Of a DNA stretch of 64,000 bases, positions 44,968 through 53,638 are shown in pieces (within the stretch, counting starts at the first letter, position 1; each line of letters starts with the position of its first letter). The notes under the pieces are model-generated. The model was not told the DNA's origin. It did no database searches and saw only the letters and a list, made by a program, of their open reading frames with translations. Position numbers and translations under genes: made by a program. The stretch is from Peptoniphilaceae bacterium AM52-5BH. Its GTDB lineage: Bacteria > Bacillota > Clostridia > Tissierellales > Peptoniphilaceae. Location of the stretch: NCBI GenBank assembly GCA_027669155.1, contig JAQEDR010000008.1, positions 280 to 64,279 of the forward strand. Direction: 5' to 3'.

Positions 44968-45028
44968 TATCAATGTTAGTCCATTTCTATAGGAATGGAG
45001 CTTTACTTAATTTTACACAACTTTAATA

Positions 45029-46386
45029 AACTGTCAAATTTTTATGAAAATTTACAGCCGATTTTATACTAAATTCTAAACTTGATTAAAACCTCCCTTC
45101 AAAAATATTGATAATTGGGATAAGATTTGATTCCAGCCACGTAATCTACTTGTCTACTTACTTGAAGCATCTACCATTGCTAGATACAAGCTTTTTTGCA
45201 AAGAATAGTCGGTTGGGAATATTGTTTTGTTTTTTGTTGCTTTTCTTAGTTGTCTATTGAAGTTTTCCATGGCGTTTGTTGTATATATTAGTTTTCTTAT
45301 GCCTTCTGGATATTTGAAGTAGGTTGATAATTCTGACCGAGTTTTTCTCCAAGAGCTTACACACATTGGGTATTTTTCACCCTATTTGTTTTCAAATATT
45401 TCTAGATTAGTTAAGGCTAGTTCTTCTGTTGGTGCTTTATATATTGCTTTTAAGTCTCGCATTAATTCTTTGATGTGTTTGCAGCTTACATATTTGGTTG
45501 AGTTTCTTATTTGGCGGATTATACATGATTTTCCCCACACTTTTTTGGTGAATTTCTGCTTTTGGGTATACTGCTTCTATGGCTTGTGTGAATCCTGGGA
45601 GGTTATATGTTGAGAATATGAGTACATCTTCTAGTCCTCTTTCTTTTAACTGATTTAAGACTAGTAACCAGTATTTGTTTGATTCATTTTCTCCTACCCA
45701 CATGCCTAGGATTTCTTTAAGGACTTCTAGATTGTAGCCTAGGGCAATTTATACTGCTTTTTTGACTACTATGTTGTTTTCGCTTACATGGTAGTGTATA
45801 GCGTCTAAGAATACCATAGGATAGATTTTTTCTAACGGTCTATTTTGCCACTCTTCTATGGTTGGTAGTATTTTGTTGGTTATTTTGCTTACTATTGTTT
45901 CTGATATTCCAAAGCCACAGATATCTTTTATGTGAGATGATATGTCTCTTGTTGTCATTCCTTTCTCATACATTGATATTATTTGATTTTCTATGTTTTA
46001 TATGTCTTTTTCGTATTTTTTTAATGCTTGTGGTGCAAATGTTGCTTCTCTATCTCTTGGTATGTTTAAATCTATGTTTTCATAAGATGATATTACTGTT
46101 TTCTTGCTTGAACCGTTTCTTGTATTTAGAGAAAGTGGTTTTTCTCCATATTCATAGTTTAAATGCTCATCTAATTCGGCTTTTAAAAGTTCTTCCATTG
46201 TATCGACTAAAAGATCTTTTAGTGCTTCTTGAATATCTTGTGCACTTTGAGGCAGATATTCTTCAATTAACATTTTTGCTATTTTACTTCTTTTGTTTCT
46301 GGTCTTTTTCTTGGCATAAAAATTCCTCCTGATTAGTTTTCTTTACCCTAATCAGGAGGTTCTATACACAAAATGTTACACAGTCT
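45029..46386 (-). mobile_element. Second IS256-type element, heavily decayed
   Basis: The right end near 46386 reads ACTGTGTAACATTTTGTG inward on the minus strand, typical of IS256-type ends. On the left only ACTGTCAAATTTTT near 45030 resembles it, so that boundary is approximate. The transposase within differs from the 33 kb type (MLIEEYLP..., HLNYEYGE). Confidence 0.7.
45154..46317 (-). pseudogene. IS256-type transposase with several stops and frameshifts
   Basis: Starts at ATG 46317 after GGAGGAATTTTT (MPRKRPETKEVK). One A is missing near 46278, shifting to the MLIEEYLPQSAQDIQEAL frame. That frame has in-frame TAA at 45998 (after KKYEKD-I) and at 45749 (VVKKAV-stop-IALGYN, where relatives have Tyr). 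A further shift near 45560 moves to the frame with RNSTKYVSCKHIKELMRDLKAIYK; a TAG follows FENK where Trp is usual, and the C-terminal part reads IYTTNAMENFNRQLRK. The catalytic Asp regions FLDAIHYHV and WVGENESNKYW are visible. Clearly inactive. Confidence 0.88.
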
Positions 46387-46387
46387 C

Positions 46388-46510
46388 CTTTATTGTGATG
46401 TGAACATAAAGGATACAATATTTTTCATTGTATATACAGTGTTGTTATTTGCTCTAACTTCCTATACTTGGAAGAGGGTCTTGTCTTATTATCAGTCTGC
46501 TTCTAGTTAG
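46388..46510 (+). pseudogene. 3' remnant of a membrane-protein gene cut by the IS
   Basis: Directly after the IS end an open frame reads DVNIKDTIFFIVYTVLLFAL then TSYTWKRVLSYYQSASS and TAG. One membrane helix and a basic tail look like the C-terminus of a polytopic protein such as an ABC-2 permease. It has no start of its own except a GTG at 46400 without a ribosome site. Confidence 0.35.
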
Positions 46511-46573
46511 AGGAAATTTTCGTTTATTATTTATCTATTTAGGGTAGGATTTTAATAAACAGAAGGAGGGCTT

Positions 46574-46735
46574 ATGAAATTTGTTAGGTTAGTGTTTTTG
46601 ATTCTTATATATTTTATCTTAGTTGAGCTTGGGACTTTTCTTTTAAGGAGAAAGAACAAAGCGATTGATTTTGATCAAAGAAAGAGGTCATTTCTAGTTA
46701 TATGTTTTGCCCTTATAACAAATGGACTTATTTGA
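46574..46735 (+). CDS. 53-residue membrane protein, unknown
   Basis: MKFVRLVFLILIYFILVELG then TFLLRRKNKAIDFDQRKRSF and a second hydrophobic end. Two helices separated by a strongly basic loop. Good site (AGAAGGAGGGCTT-ATG). It stops 19 nt before the next small membrane gene and is probably co-transcribed with it. No family recognised. Confidence 0.6.
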   Translation: MKFVRLVFLILIYFILVELGTFLLRRKNKAIDFDQRKRSFLVICFALITNGLI

Positions 46736-46754
46736 GGCCTTTTGGAGAGAATAG

Positions 46755-47051
46755 ATGAGTAAGGCAGATAATAATTTAGAATCTTTAGTTAAGAAATATA
46801 GGAAAGGGATTAATTATTTTATTCCAATAATCTTTGGGCTTTTGGGGACAAATGTGAACCACTGGCTTTATCCCTGTGGGCTTCTTCTAATGCTTATCTT
46901 TAATATAAGCTATGAGCTTCACTTTGAGGGAAAGATTATCTCTAAGAAAAAATTAGCTCTCAATCTCTTCTTTCTAATACTATTCCAAGTATTAACCTTA
47001 GCCTTTCCGGAAGAAAATATCCCTACGAACAATAAGAGTTTTAGTCTATAG
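46755..47051 (+). CDS. 98-residue membrane protein, unknown
   Basis: A polar N-terminus (MSKADNNLESLVKKYRKG), three hydrophobic segments (about 20-37, 39-56, 69-86) and a polar C-terminal tail. WLYPCGLLLMLIFNISYEL is a notable aromatic-rich helix. The ribosome site is weak (GGAGAGAATAG-ATG). No family recognised. It is the last gene of the island before rbgA. Confidence 0.6.
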   Translation: MSKADNNLESLVKKYRKGINYFIPIIFGLLGTNVNHWLYPCGLLLMLIFNISYELHFEGKIISKKKLALNLFFLILFQVLTLAFPEENIPTNNKSFSL

Positions 47052-47082
47052 ATCTGGGCTTAAGTCACCTAGGTCTTTTTTC

Positions 47083-47112
47083 TTGTAAAAGTATGGCTAT
47101 TTTATGTATAAT
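47083..47112 (+). promoter_or_regulatory. Probable promoter of rbgA-topA
   Basis: TTGTAA (47083-47088), an 18-nt spacer and a perfect TATAAT (47107-47112), 28 nt before the rbgA start. Confidence 0.6.
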
Positions 47113-47140
47113 ATATAGAAGAGAATACGGAGGAAATATA

Positions 47141-47983
47141 ATGACGATGAATATTAACTGGTTTCCTGGTCATATGAAAAAGACCAAGGAGATTATTATA
47201 AATAATTTGAAGCTAGTAGATGTGGTCTTGGAGATAATCGATTCGAGGATTCCAATCTCATCTAGAAATCCTATGATAGATGAGATTGTGGCTGACAAGC
47301 CAAGGATGATCATAATGAATAAGTCCGACCTCTCAGATCCTAAGGAGAATAAGAAGTGGGTAAATAAGTTTAGGGAAGAAGGGATCCCTGCCCTTTTGAT
47401 GAACTCAAAGGAAAATGTCCCTGTCGATAAGATCTACAAGGAAGCAAGGACCCTCCTTAAGGATAAGTTTGAGAAAAATGAGAAAAAGAATATAGATAAT
47501 CCCATGATTAGGATGATGATTGTAGGTGTGCCAAATTCTGGTAAGTCCACCTTTATCAACAAGGTTTCAAAGAAAAAGGGAGCCAAGGTAGGTAACCGTC
47601 CTGGTATTACCCAAACCAAACAATGGATTAAGACTGGATCAAATATCCAGCTCCTCGATACTCCTGGAATCTTGTGGCCTAAGTTTGAAGAAAAAATCGG
47701 CCTCCACCTTTCCTTTACCAATGCTATTAAAGATGAGGTTCTAAATATAGAAGACTTGACCCTTAAGTTCTTGGAGGAAATGAAGGAAAACAATCCAGAA
47801 GCCTTGGTCGACAGATACGAAGTTGATCCTACCCTTCCTGCCCTAGAAATCTACGAGGCTATAGCCAAAAAGCGTGGGGCTATAATTTCTGGTGGAGACT
47901 TTGACTATACGAGAACTGCCAATATTATTCTAAATGACTTTAGATCAGGAAAGCTTGGCAAGATTACTTTGGAAAAAGCATGA
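47141..47983 (+). CDS. rbgA: Ribosome biogenesis GTPase RbgA (YlqF)
   Basis: 280 residues. Circularly permuted GTPase: INWFPGHMKKTKEII at the N-terminus, then G4 MNKSDL, G1 GVPNSGKST, G3 DTPGI. The C-terminal helical domain (GGDFDYTRTANIILNDFRSGKLGKITLE) binds the 50S. Needed for late 50S assembly. ATG 47141 has CGGAGGAAATATA upstream; the frame opens earlier at 47093 but without family similarity. It overlaps rnhB by 4 nt. Confidence 0.97.
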   Translation: MTMNINWFPGHMKKTKEIIINNLKLVDVVLEIIDSRIPISSRNPMIDEIVADKPRMIIMNKSDLSDPKENKKWVNKFREEGIPALLMNSKENVPVDKIYKEARTLLKDKFEKNEKKNIDNPMIRMMIVGVPNSGKSTFINKVSKKKGAKVGNRPGITQTKQWIKTGSNIQLLDTPGILWPKFEEKIGLHLSFTNAIKDEVLNIEDLTLKFLEEMKENNPEALVDRYEVDPTLPALEIYEAIAKKRGAIISGGDFDYTRTANIILNDFRSGKLGKITLEKA

Positions 47984-48609
47984 GATATTCACCATACGAC
48001 GATGATATAAAGAAAAAGGTCCATGAAGACTACGAGCTTATAGCTGGTATTGATGAAGTGGGCAGGGGACCTCTGGCAGGTCCTGTCGTAACTTGTGCTG
48101 TAATTATGAAAAGAGATTCTAATATAGGAGGGGTTACAGATTCGAAAAAGCTTACTAGAAAGAAGATGCTAAGTCTCAAGGAGAAGATCCTAGCTGATGC
48201 CATAGATTTTGCCTATGGCTATGCCAATCCTAAATTAATTGATGAGCTTAATATCAAAAACGCTACCCACAAGGCCATGGAAGATGCCCTAAACAAGCTT
48301 AAAATCCGCCCGGAAATAGTTCTAATTGATGCGGAAAGGATAAATACCGATATTCCTCAAATGAATATAGTAAAGGGAGACCTAAACGAATATGCCATTT
48401 CTTGTGCATCAATTCTTGCCAAGGTCAGACGTGATGATATTATGATCAATTTCTCAAAAATTTATCCTGGCTATTCCTTCGAGACTAATATGGGCTATGG
48501 GACGAAAAAGCACTACGAGGGCTTAGAAAAGTTTGGAGAAACTCCAATCCATAGGCAGACTTTCTTGAGGAAGTTCCACGAAAGGCAGCTTAGTATCTAT
48601 GACTTATAA
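47980..48609 (+). CDS. rnhB: Ribonuclease HII
   Basis: 209 residues. Removes ribonucleotides from DNA. IAGIDEVGRGPLAGPVVTC carries the catalytic Asp-Glu pair; VLIDAERI holds the next Asp and SILAKVRRDDIM the last. The GYGTKKHYEGLEKFGETPIHRQTF motif is typical. ATGA overlap with rbgA, 11-nt overlap with yraN. Confidence 0.97.
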   Translation: MRYSPYDDDIKKKVHEDYELIAGIDEVGRGPLAGPVVTCAVIMKRDSNIGGVTDSKKLTRKKMLSLKEKILADAIDFAYGYANPKLIDELNIKNATHKAMEDALNKLKIRPEIVLIDAERINTDIPQMNIVKGDLNEYAISCASILAKVRRDDIMINFSKIYPGYSFETNMGYGTKKHYEGLEKFGETPIHRQTFLRKFHERQLSIYDL

Positions 48610-48946
48610 GAAAGAATTTGGAGATTATGGGGAAAATCTTATCGAAGATTACCTTAAGGATAAATCTTATGAGATCCTTGCTAGAAATTACAGAAAGCCC
48701 TTCGGTGAGATCGATATAGTGGCGAGACTTTCCGATATGATAGTTTTTGTAGAAGTTAAAACTAGGAAGAATGCCAACTTTGCAAGTCCTGCCGAGGCAG
48801 TTACTCCTAGTAAGCAAAGGAAAATTATCCAAGCAAGCCAGGCCTTCCTTGTAGAAAACAATATGACAGATTTGCTTATGAGATTTGATGTGGCTGAAGT
48901 TATAGCAGATAGTGGAGAGATTAATTATATAGAAAATGCCTTTTAA
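48599..48946 (+). CDS. yraN: YraN family endonuclease-like protein (UPF0102)
   Basis: 115 residues. Restriction-endonuclease-like fold: GDYGENLIEDYLKDKSYEIL, NYRKPFGEIDIVARL, VFVEVKTRKN gives the E..D..ExK pattern of a nuclease site. Function is not established; often near rnhB and dprA. Overlaps both neighbours. Confidence 0.93.
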   Translation: MTYKKEFGDYGENLIEDYLKDKSYEILARNYRKPFGEIDIVARLSDMIVFVEVKTRKNANFASPAEAVTPSKQRKIIQASQAFLVENNMTDLLMRFDVAEVIADSGEINYIENAF

Positions 48947-50027
48947 ATTTACTAAAAACGAAATTATTTTATATTTAAACTACATATATTTGAACAATCA
49001 GATAATCCTGGACCTCTACGAAAAGACGGGCTTTGAGGACTTTTTCGAAAAGGATAGGGCCTATTATGATTTTCTTACAGATAAGATTTACGGGAAGATT
49101 TTTGATAATAAAAGCATCGAAGCCTTTAGGTCATATCTGGATTTAGTCTATGAGAAGGATTATAAATATGTCACCATGCTCGATGAAGCTTATCCCAAAA
49201 ACCTATTATATATAGAAGATAAGCCAGCTGTCTTGTATTACAAGGGAGAGTTTGACGAAGAGGCTGACAAAAATTCCATAGCCTTTGTAGGATCGAGGAA
49301 GTGTACGGACTACGGAAGATGGGCCTGCAAGAACTTGGCAGAAAGTATAGCCATGGCAAAAATTACAACGGTATCAGGCCTTGCCTATGGGATAGATGCG
49401 ACTTGCCACAAGGCAACACTTGATGTCGGCAAGAGGACAATCGGAGTTATAGGTTGTGGGATCGATAAGATTTATCCCAAACAAAATAGGGACCTCTACA
49501 GGAGAATCGAAGAGACAGGCCTAATCCTTTCAGAATTTCACCTAGGGACGGAGCCTATTGCCTTTAACTTTCCTAGGAGAAATAGGATAATTTCAGGTAT
49601 ATCCCTAGGTACAGTTGTGATTGAAGCCAAGGAGAAATCGGGGACCATGATTACTGTAAGGTGCGCCCTAGAACAAGGTAAGGAAGTCTTCGCCGTGCCT
49701 GGAAATATCAACTCTATCTATTCCAAAGGGACCAACAAGATGATCCAAGAAGGAGCTAAGCTCGTACTTTCTCCAGAAGATATTATAGAAGAGCTCGACT
49801 ATATGAAGGATTTGGACCTAGGTCGAAAGAGTCTTGATTATTCAAAACTTGATAAGGCAGAGGCCCAAGTGGTAAGATACATTATAAACTACCCCAACTC
49901 AAGCGCTGACACTATAGCTAGTGGTCTAGATGAAGAGATTGATGTGATCAATTTCCTCCTCACATCGCTTGAGCTTAAGGATTATATAGAAAATATAGGA
50001 AATAATGAATTTAGTATAAAGGAGTGA
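48936..50027 (+). CDS. dprA: DNA processing protein DprA
   Basis: 363 residues. Rossmann-like core binding single-stranded DNA and loading RecA: YPKNLLYIEDKPAVLYYKG, IAFVGSRKCTDYGRWA, VSGLAYGIDATCHKATL, GVIGCGIDKIYPKQN, FPRRNRIISGIS, GKEVFAVPGNI. A winged-helix C-terminus (about 305-360) is present. It lies between yraN and topA as in many Firmicutes. Other competence genes are not in the window. Confidence 0.96.
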   Translation: MPFKFTKNEIILYLNYIYLNNQIILDLYEKTGFEDFFEKDRAYYDFLTDKIYGKIFDNKSIEAFRSYLDLVYEKDYKYVTMLDEAYPKNLLYIEDKPAVLYYKGEFDEEADKNSIAFVGSRKCTDYGRWACKNLAESIAMAKITTVSGLAYGIDATCHKATLDVGKRTIGVIGCGIDKIYPKQNRDLYRRIEETGLILSEFHLGTEPIAFNFPRRNRIISGISLGTVVIEAKEKSGTMITVRCALEQGKEVFAVPGNINSIYSKGTNKMIQEGAKLVLSPEDIIEELDYMKDLDLGRKSLDYSKLDKAEAQVVRYIINYPNSSADTIASGLDEEIDVINFLLTSLELKDYIENIGNNEFSIKE

Positions 50028-50031
50028 GTAT

Positions 50032-52086
50032 TTGGCTAAGAACCTAGTAATAGTAGAGTCTCCAACAAAGGCCAGGTCTATTTCAAAGATGCTCGGAAGA
50101 AACTACAAGGTAATGGCAACAGTAGGCCACCTTCGTGACCTTCCAAAAAGCAAGTTTGGAGTGGACATAGAAAATGACTTTGAACCAGAATATATCAAGG
50201 TTAGGGGACGAGCAAAGACTATAAATGAACTAAAAAAAGAAGCGAAAAAGGCAGAGAATGTCTATCTTGCGACAGACCCGGATAGAGAAGGTGAGGCAAT
50301 AAGCTGGCATTTGCAATTTCTCTTAGACCTTGACCCTGAGGCCAAAAACAGGGTAGAGTTTCACGAGATAACCAAAGAAAATGTTAAAAACGCCATCAAA
50401 AACCCTAGGAAAATCGACCAAAACCTAGTCGACGCCCAACAGGCAAGAAGAGTTATGGATAGGATTGTAGGTTACGAGATAAGCCCAATCCTCTGGAAGA
50501 GGGTCAAGGCAGGCTTATCTGCTGGCCGTGTCCAATCAGTTGCCCTTAAGCTTATAGTAGATAGGCAAAAGGAAATCGACGATTTCATACCAGAAGAATA
50601 TTGGACTATCACTGCCCACCACAAGGCAGGTAGGGAGAAATTCGACTCAGAATTCTATGGACAAATCAACAAGAAAATAAAAATAAGCAATGAAAATGGT
50701 GCTGACAAGGTTTTAAATAAGATCGATAAGGATAAGTTTGAAGTTGTAAAGATTACCAAAACTAAAAAGAGAAGAAAACCTCAAAAGCCTTACACAACCT
50801 CAACCCTCCAACAAGACGCCTCCAACAGATTAGGATTTTCTACAAGATTTACCATGCAGCTAGCCCAACAGCTCTTCGAGGGTATAGATGTAGGAGATGG
50901 AAGCGTGGGTCTTATTACCTATATGAGAACTGATGCCAACAGGATTTCCAAGGAGATCGTAGGCGAAGCTCTATCATATATCAAGGAAAAATACGGTCCA
51001 GAATATGCCGGTAGGGGAAACACCTACGGAGGCAAGAAAAAGGGCAGTCAAGACGCCCACGAAGCCATCAGACCAACATCAATTAGGAGAAACCCACTAG
51101 AGATTAAGGAATACCTAACAGACCAACAGTATAAGCTCTACAAGATGATTTGGGAAAGAGTCGTAGCAAGCCAGATGACAGACTACGAATACCTATCAAC
51201 CCAAGTCCTCTTTGACAATAATTCTCTGATCTTTAAGACAAATGGGAAAATAACCCTCTTTGAAGGTTTCAATAAATTGGGAGGAAATAAAGAAAATGAG
51301 AATATCCTCCCAGAGCTTAAGGAAGGGGACGTGATAAGTGCCGAATCAATCGATAAGGATCAACACTTCACCAATCCTCCTGCAAGATATACAGAAGCAA
51401 GTCTTGTAAAAACCCTAGAGGAATTCGGTATAGGAAGACCATCAACCTATTCTGCAACCATCAATCAAATCATTTCAAGAAACTACGTTGAACTAGAAGG
51501 AAGATCAATCTTTCCAACAGATTTAGGCAAAACCGTAAATACCTTCCTCCAAGAAAACTTCGACGATGTGATAAACGTTGAGTTTACTAGAGAGATGGAA
51601 GATGCCTTGGATAACATCGCAGAAGGAGACAGATTCTGGAAAGAAACCCTAAAGGCCTTCTACAAGGACTTCGAAAAAGATATGAAGGGTGTCAAAAAAG
51701 ACGGCAAGGACTACAAGGTAAGAGACGAAATCCTAGACGAAAAATGCCCAAAATGCGGCAAGCCTCTTGCTATCAAGCACGGAAGAAACGGGAAATTTAT
51801 TGGTTGTACTGGATTTCCTGACTGTAATTTTACCAAATCAATAGTAAAATCCACTGGAGTCAAATGTCCAGAATGTGAAGACGGAACAATTATAGAAAAA
51901 GTCAGCAAAAGAGGTAAGAGATTCTACGGATGTGACAACTACCCAAAATGCGACTTCGCCCTCTGGGACCCACCAACAGGAGAAAAATGTCCAAAATGCG
52001 GCTCTCTCCTAATTCATAAGAAAAACAGGTCCACAGACGAAATAAAATGCTCCTCCTGTGACTATGTCAAGGAGAAAAAGAGATAA
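50032..52086 (+). CDS. topA: DNA topoisomerase I
   Basis: 684 residues. TTG start after AAGGAGTGAGTA. Type IA enzyme that relaxes negative supercoils. Toprim domain LVIVESPTKARSISKML and TDPDREGEAISWHL (DxD/E metal site), active-site Tyr in LITYMRTDANRIS, and IRPTSI. Three C-terminal zinc ribbons: CPKCGKPLA...CTGFPDC, CPECEDGTI...CDNYPKC and CPKCGSLLI...CSSC. Complete and standard. Confidence 0.98.
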   Translation: MAKNLVIVESPTKARSISKMLGRNYKVMATVGHLRDLPKSKFGVDIENDFEPEYIKVRGRAKTINELKKEAKKAENVYLATDPDREGEAISWHLQFLLDLDPEAKNRVEFHEITKENVKNAIKNPRKIDQNLVDAQQARRVMDRIVGYEISPILWKRVKAGLSAGRVQSVALKLIVDRQKEIDDFIPEEYWTITAHHKAGREKFDSEFYGQINKKIKISNENGADKVLNKIDKDKFEVVKITKTKKRRKPQKPYTTSTLQQDASNRLGFSTRFTMQLAQQLFEGIDVGDGSVGLITYMRTDANRISKEIVGEALSYIKEKYGPEYAGRGNTYGGKKKGSQDAHEAIRPTSIRRNPLEIKEYLTDQQYKLYKMIWERVVASQMTDYEYLSTQVLFDNNSLIFKTNGKITLFEGFNKLGGNKENENILPELKEGDVISAESIDKDQHFTNPPARYTEASLVKTLEEFGIGRPSTYSATINQIISRNYVELEGRSIFPTDLGKTVNTFLQENFDDVINVEFTREMEDALDNIAEGDRFWKETLKAFYKDFEKDMKGVKKDGKDYKVRDEILDEKCPKCGKPLAIKHGRNGKFIGCTGFPDCNFTKSIVKSTGVKCPECEDGTIIEKVSKRGKRFYGCDNYPKCDFALWDPPTGEKCPKCGSLLIHKKNRSTDEIKCSSCDYVKEKKR

Positions 52087-52124
52087 AAAAAATTCACTAG
52101 GCTAAGTCTTAGGCAAAATAAATA

Positions 52125-52320
52125 GATGTCTCGACTAGACTCGACGGTAGGAAGATAAAAGAAAACAAAGTTTTCTATAGAATTATTAGAACGCCATTCG
52201 GCGTTCTTTTGACTTTTGTTCCTATGAAACAAAAGTCACTACACTATTTGTCTTTCAGACAAACAGTGGCCCACCAGGAGGGCACCCTTACCTCGACCGC
52301 AGTGGAGAGGTCTCAAGTAT
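52125..52320. repeat. Foldback repeat with hairpin cargo after topA
   Basis: The left arm GATGTCTCGACTAGACTCGAC (trimmed) at 52126 and right arm CCCTTACCTCGACCGCAGTG...AGAGGTCTCA at 52286 are imperfect complements. Between them lie AGAAAAC/GTTTTCT and the three-hairpin block. Same arms as at 27381, 27799, 55862 and 56147. No gene is supported in 52087-52525. Confidence 0.65.
52188..52267 (+). other. Three-hairpin block, copy 2; first hairpin can serve as topA terminator
   Basis: Hairpin 1 AGAACGCC-ATTC-GGCGTTCT (52188-52207) followed by TTT, a plausible terminator for topA. Hairpin 2 GACTTTTGTT/AACAAAAGTC (52211-52237), perfect. Hairpin 3 ACTATTTGTCT-TTC-AGACAAACAGT (52243-52267), one mismatch. 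The layout matches 27505-27574 though the stem sequences differ. Confidence 0.6.
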
Positions 52321-52378
52321 TACATTTTGGTGGGTAATTAATTAAATACTTTGAATTGAAGTTTACAATACAATTAAC

Positions 52379-52480
52379 CGCCACCTAGACAGAGCGAAGC
52401 GACGAGAGGTCTATAGTCTAAGATGACACGTAAATAATAAAGATTAGCCTATCTACGCAAATACTTACCTAACAAAGCTT
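52379..52480. repeat. Foldback repeat of the 171-bp family, 5' part only
   Basis: CGCCACCTAGACAGAGCGAA, then GACGAGAGGTCTATAGTCTA and AGATGACACGTAAATAATAAAG, closely match the first two thirds of the unit at 62523. The right arm (CTGTAGACCTCTC...CGAGGTGG) is missing. Confidence 0.7.
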
Positions 52481-52494
52481 AAATTTCCCCAAGC

Positions 52495-52523
52495 AAAAAG
52501 CCGCTTTTCGCGGCTTTATTTTT
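52495..52523 (-). terminator. Bidirectional terminator, end of mscL
   Basis: Perfect 8-bp stem AAAGCCGC/GCGGCTTT with a 5-nt loop, flanked by A-run and T-run, so it can act on either strand. The mscL stop lies at 52526. Confidence 0.85.
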
Positions 52524-52525
52524 TC

Positions 52526-52933
52526 TTATTCATTTGCGTTTTCGTAGTCAGCTAGCTTAGATGTACAGTGTGGGCATCTTGTTGCTTCTAGTGGGATTTC
52601 GCTTTTGCAGAATGGACAATCTTTAGTTGTCACTTCTTCCTCTTCATCAGTGTGTCTTGAGTTTAGGGCCTTAACTATCATAAACATTACAAGGGCGATA
52701 ATCAAAAATGAGATTATAGCGTTGATGAAGTTACCTACTTTTAGGCTTGCTCCAGCTATATTTACAACTATATCCTCATAGTTGATACCAGCTGTAAGTC
52801 CTGATATGATTGGCATTAGGATATCATCTACCAAGCTTTTTACGATTGCTGTGAAGGCAGATCCCATGATTATACCTATAGCCATGTCAATCACATTACC
52901 ACGTGCTATAAATTCTTTAAATTCTTTTAACAT
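52526..52933 (-). CDS. mscL: Large-conductance mechanosensitive channel with zinc ribbon
   Basis: 135 residues. MLKEFKEFIARGNVIDMAIG and IIMGSAFTAIVKSLVDDILMP are the MscL N-terminal amphipathic helix and TM1; TM2 spans about 65-87. The C-terminus carries CPFCKSEIPLEATRCPHC, a zinc-ribbon tail seen in part of the Firmicute MscL group. It relieves turgor during osmotic downshock. ATG has TAGGAGGAATA upstream. Confidence 0.96.
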   Translation of the reverse strand: MLKEFKEFIARGNVIDMAIGIIMGSAFTAIVKSLVDDILMPIISGLTAGINYEDIVVNIAGASLKVGNFINAIISFLIIALVMFMIVKALNSRHTDEEEEVTTKDCPFCKSEIPLEATRCPHCTSKLADYENANE

Positions 52934-53047
52934 TATTCCTCCTAAATTTTATATATATTTACTCTACTATTATACCCTAATATAAATTTATTATTATATA
53001 TTTGACTTTGAATCCCTAATTTAATATCATTTATTATAGGAGATATT

Positions 53048-53638
53048 ATGAAAAAATTATTAGTTGATGACGATTTTTATAATAAATTGAGGAATTTTGC
53101 TGTTTTTATCCCGATAATTGAGATTGATGGCAAAGACCATATTCTTTTGGAGGTTAGGAGTGCCCATATTAGCCAGCCTGGCGAGGTATCTTTTCCTGGA
53201 GGAAGACTTGAAGAAGGAGAAGACTTCAAGGAAGCTGCCCTTAGGGAAACTAGAGAGGAGCTTTGTCTAAAGCCAAGTGACATAGAATATATGGGATATT
53301 CTTCTATGAGCCTTAATTCTTCTTACAGGCATGTGAAGAGTTTTTATGGTAGAATTAAGAAAAAATTTGAAGATATAAAGTATAATGAAGAAGTAGAGTC
53401 AGTTTTTGCTGTGGATATAGAATATCTAAAGGATAATCCACCAATCAGATACAGGTCACCCTACAAGGTAGACTATCCGGAGGATTTCCCCTTCGACAAG
53501 ATCCCTAATGGCCAGGAATATAGGGCCTGGAGGGGATATAGTGACTTATACTTTTATGATACAGAACCTGTAATCTGGGGACTTACAGCGAGACTTTTAA
53601 AGAATTTTATAGAAAGCTGGATTATAGATGAAAAGTGA
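53048..53638 (+). CDS. Nudix hydrolase, CoA pyrophosphatase-like
   Basis: 196 residues. LEVRSAHISQPGEVSFPGG followed by RLEEGEDFKEAALRETREEL gives the NudL/YeaB motif and the Nudix box (G-x5-E-x7-RETREE). NudL-type enzymes cleave CoA and acyl-CoA to phosphopantetheine and adenosine diphosphate. PYKVDYPEDFPFDKIPNG and WGLTARLLKNF fit the same group. TAGGAGATATT precedes the ATG. It overlaps the next gene by 11 nt. Confidence 0.88.
   Translation: MKKLLVDDDFYNKLRNFAVFIPIIEIDGKDHILLEVRSAHISQPGEVSFPGGRLEEGEDFKEAALRETREELCLKPSDIEYMGYSSMSLNSSYRHVKSFYGRIKKKFEDIKYNEEVESVFAVDIEYLKDNPPIRYRSPYKVDYPEDFPFDKIPNGQEYRAWRGYSDLYFYDTEPVIWGLTARLLKNFIESWIIDEK

Noticed and set aside
45862..46332. 156-codon plus-strand frame rich in Leu and Phe
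   Set aside because: It is the antisense of the decayed transposase and has no ribosome site.
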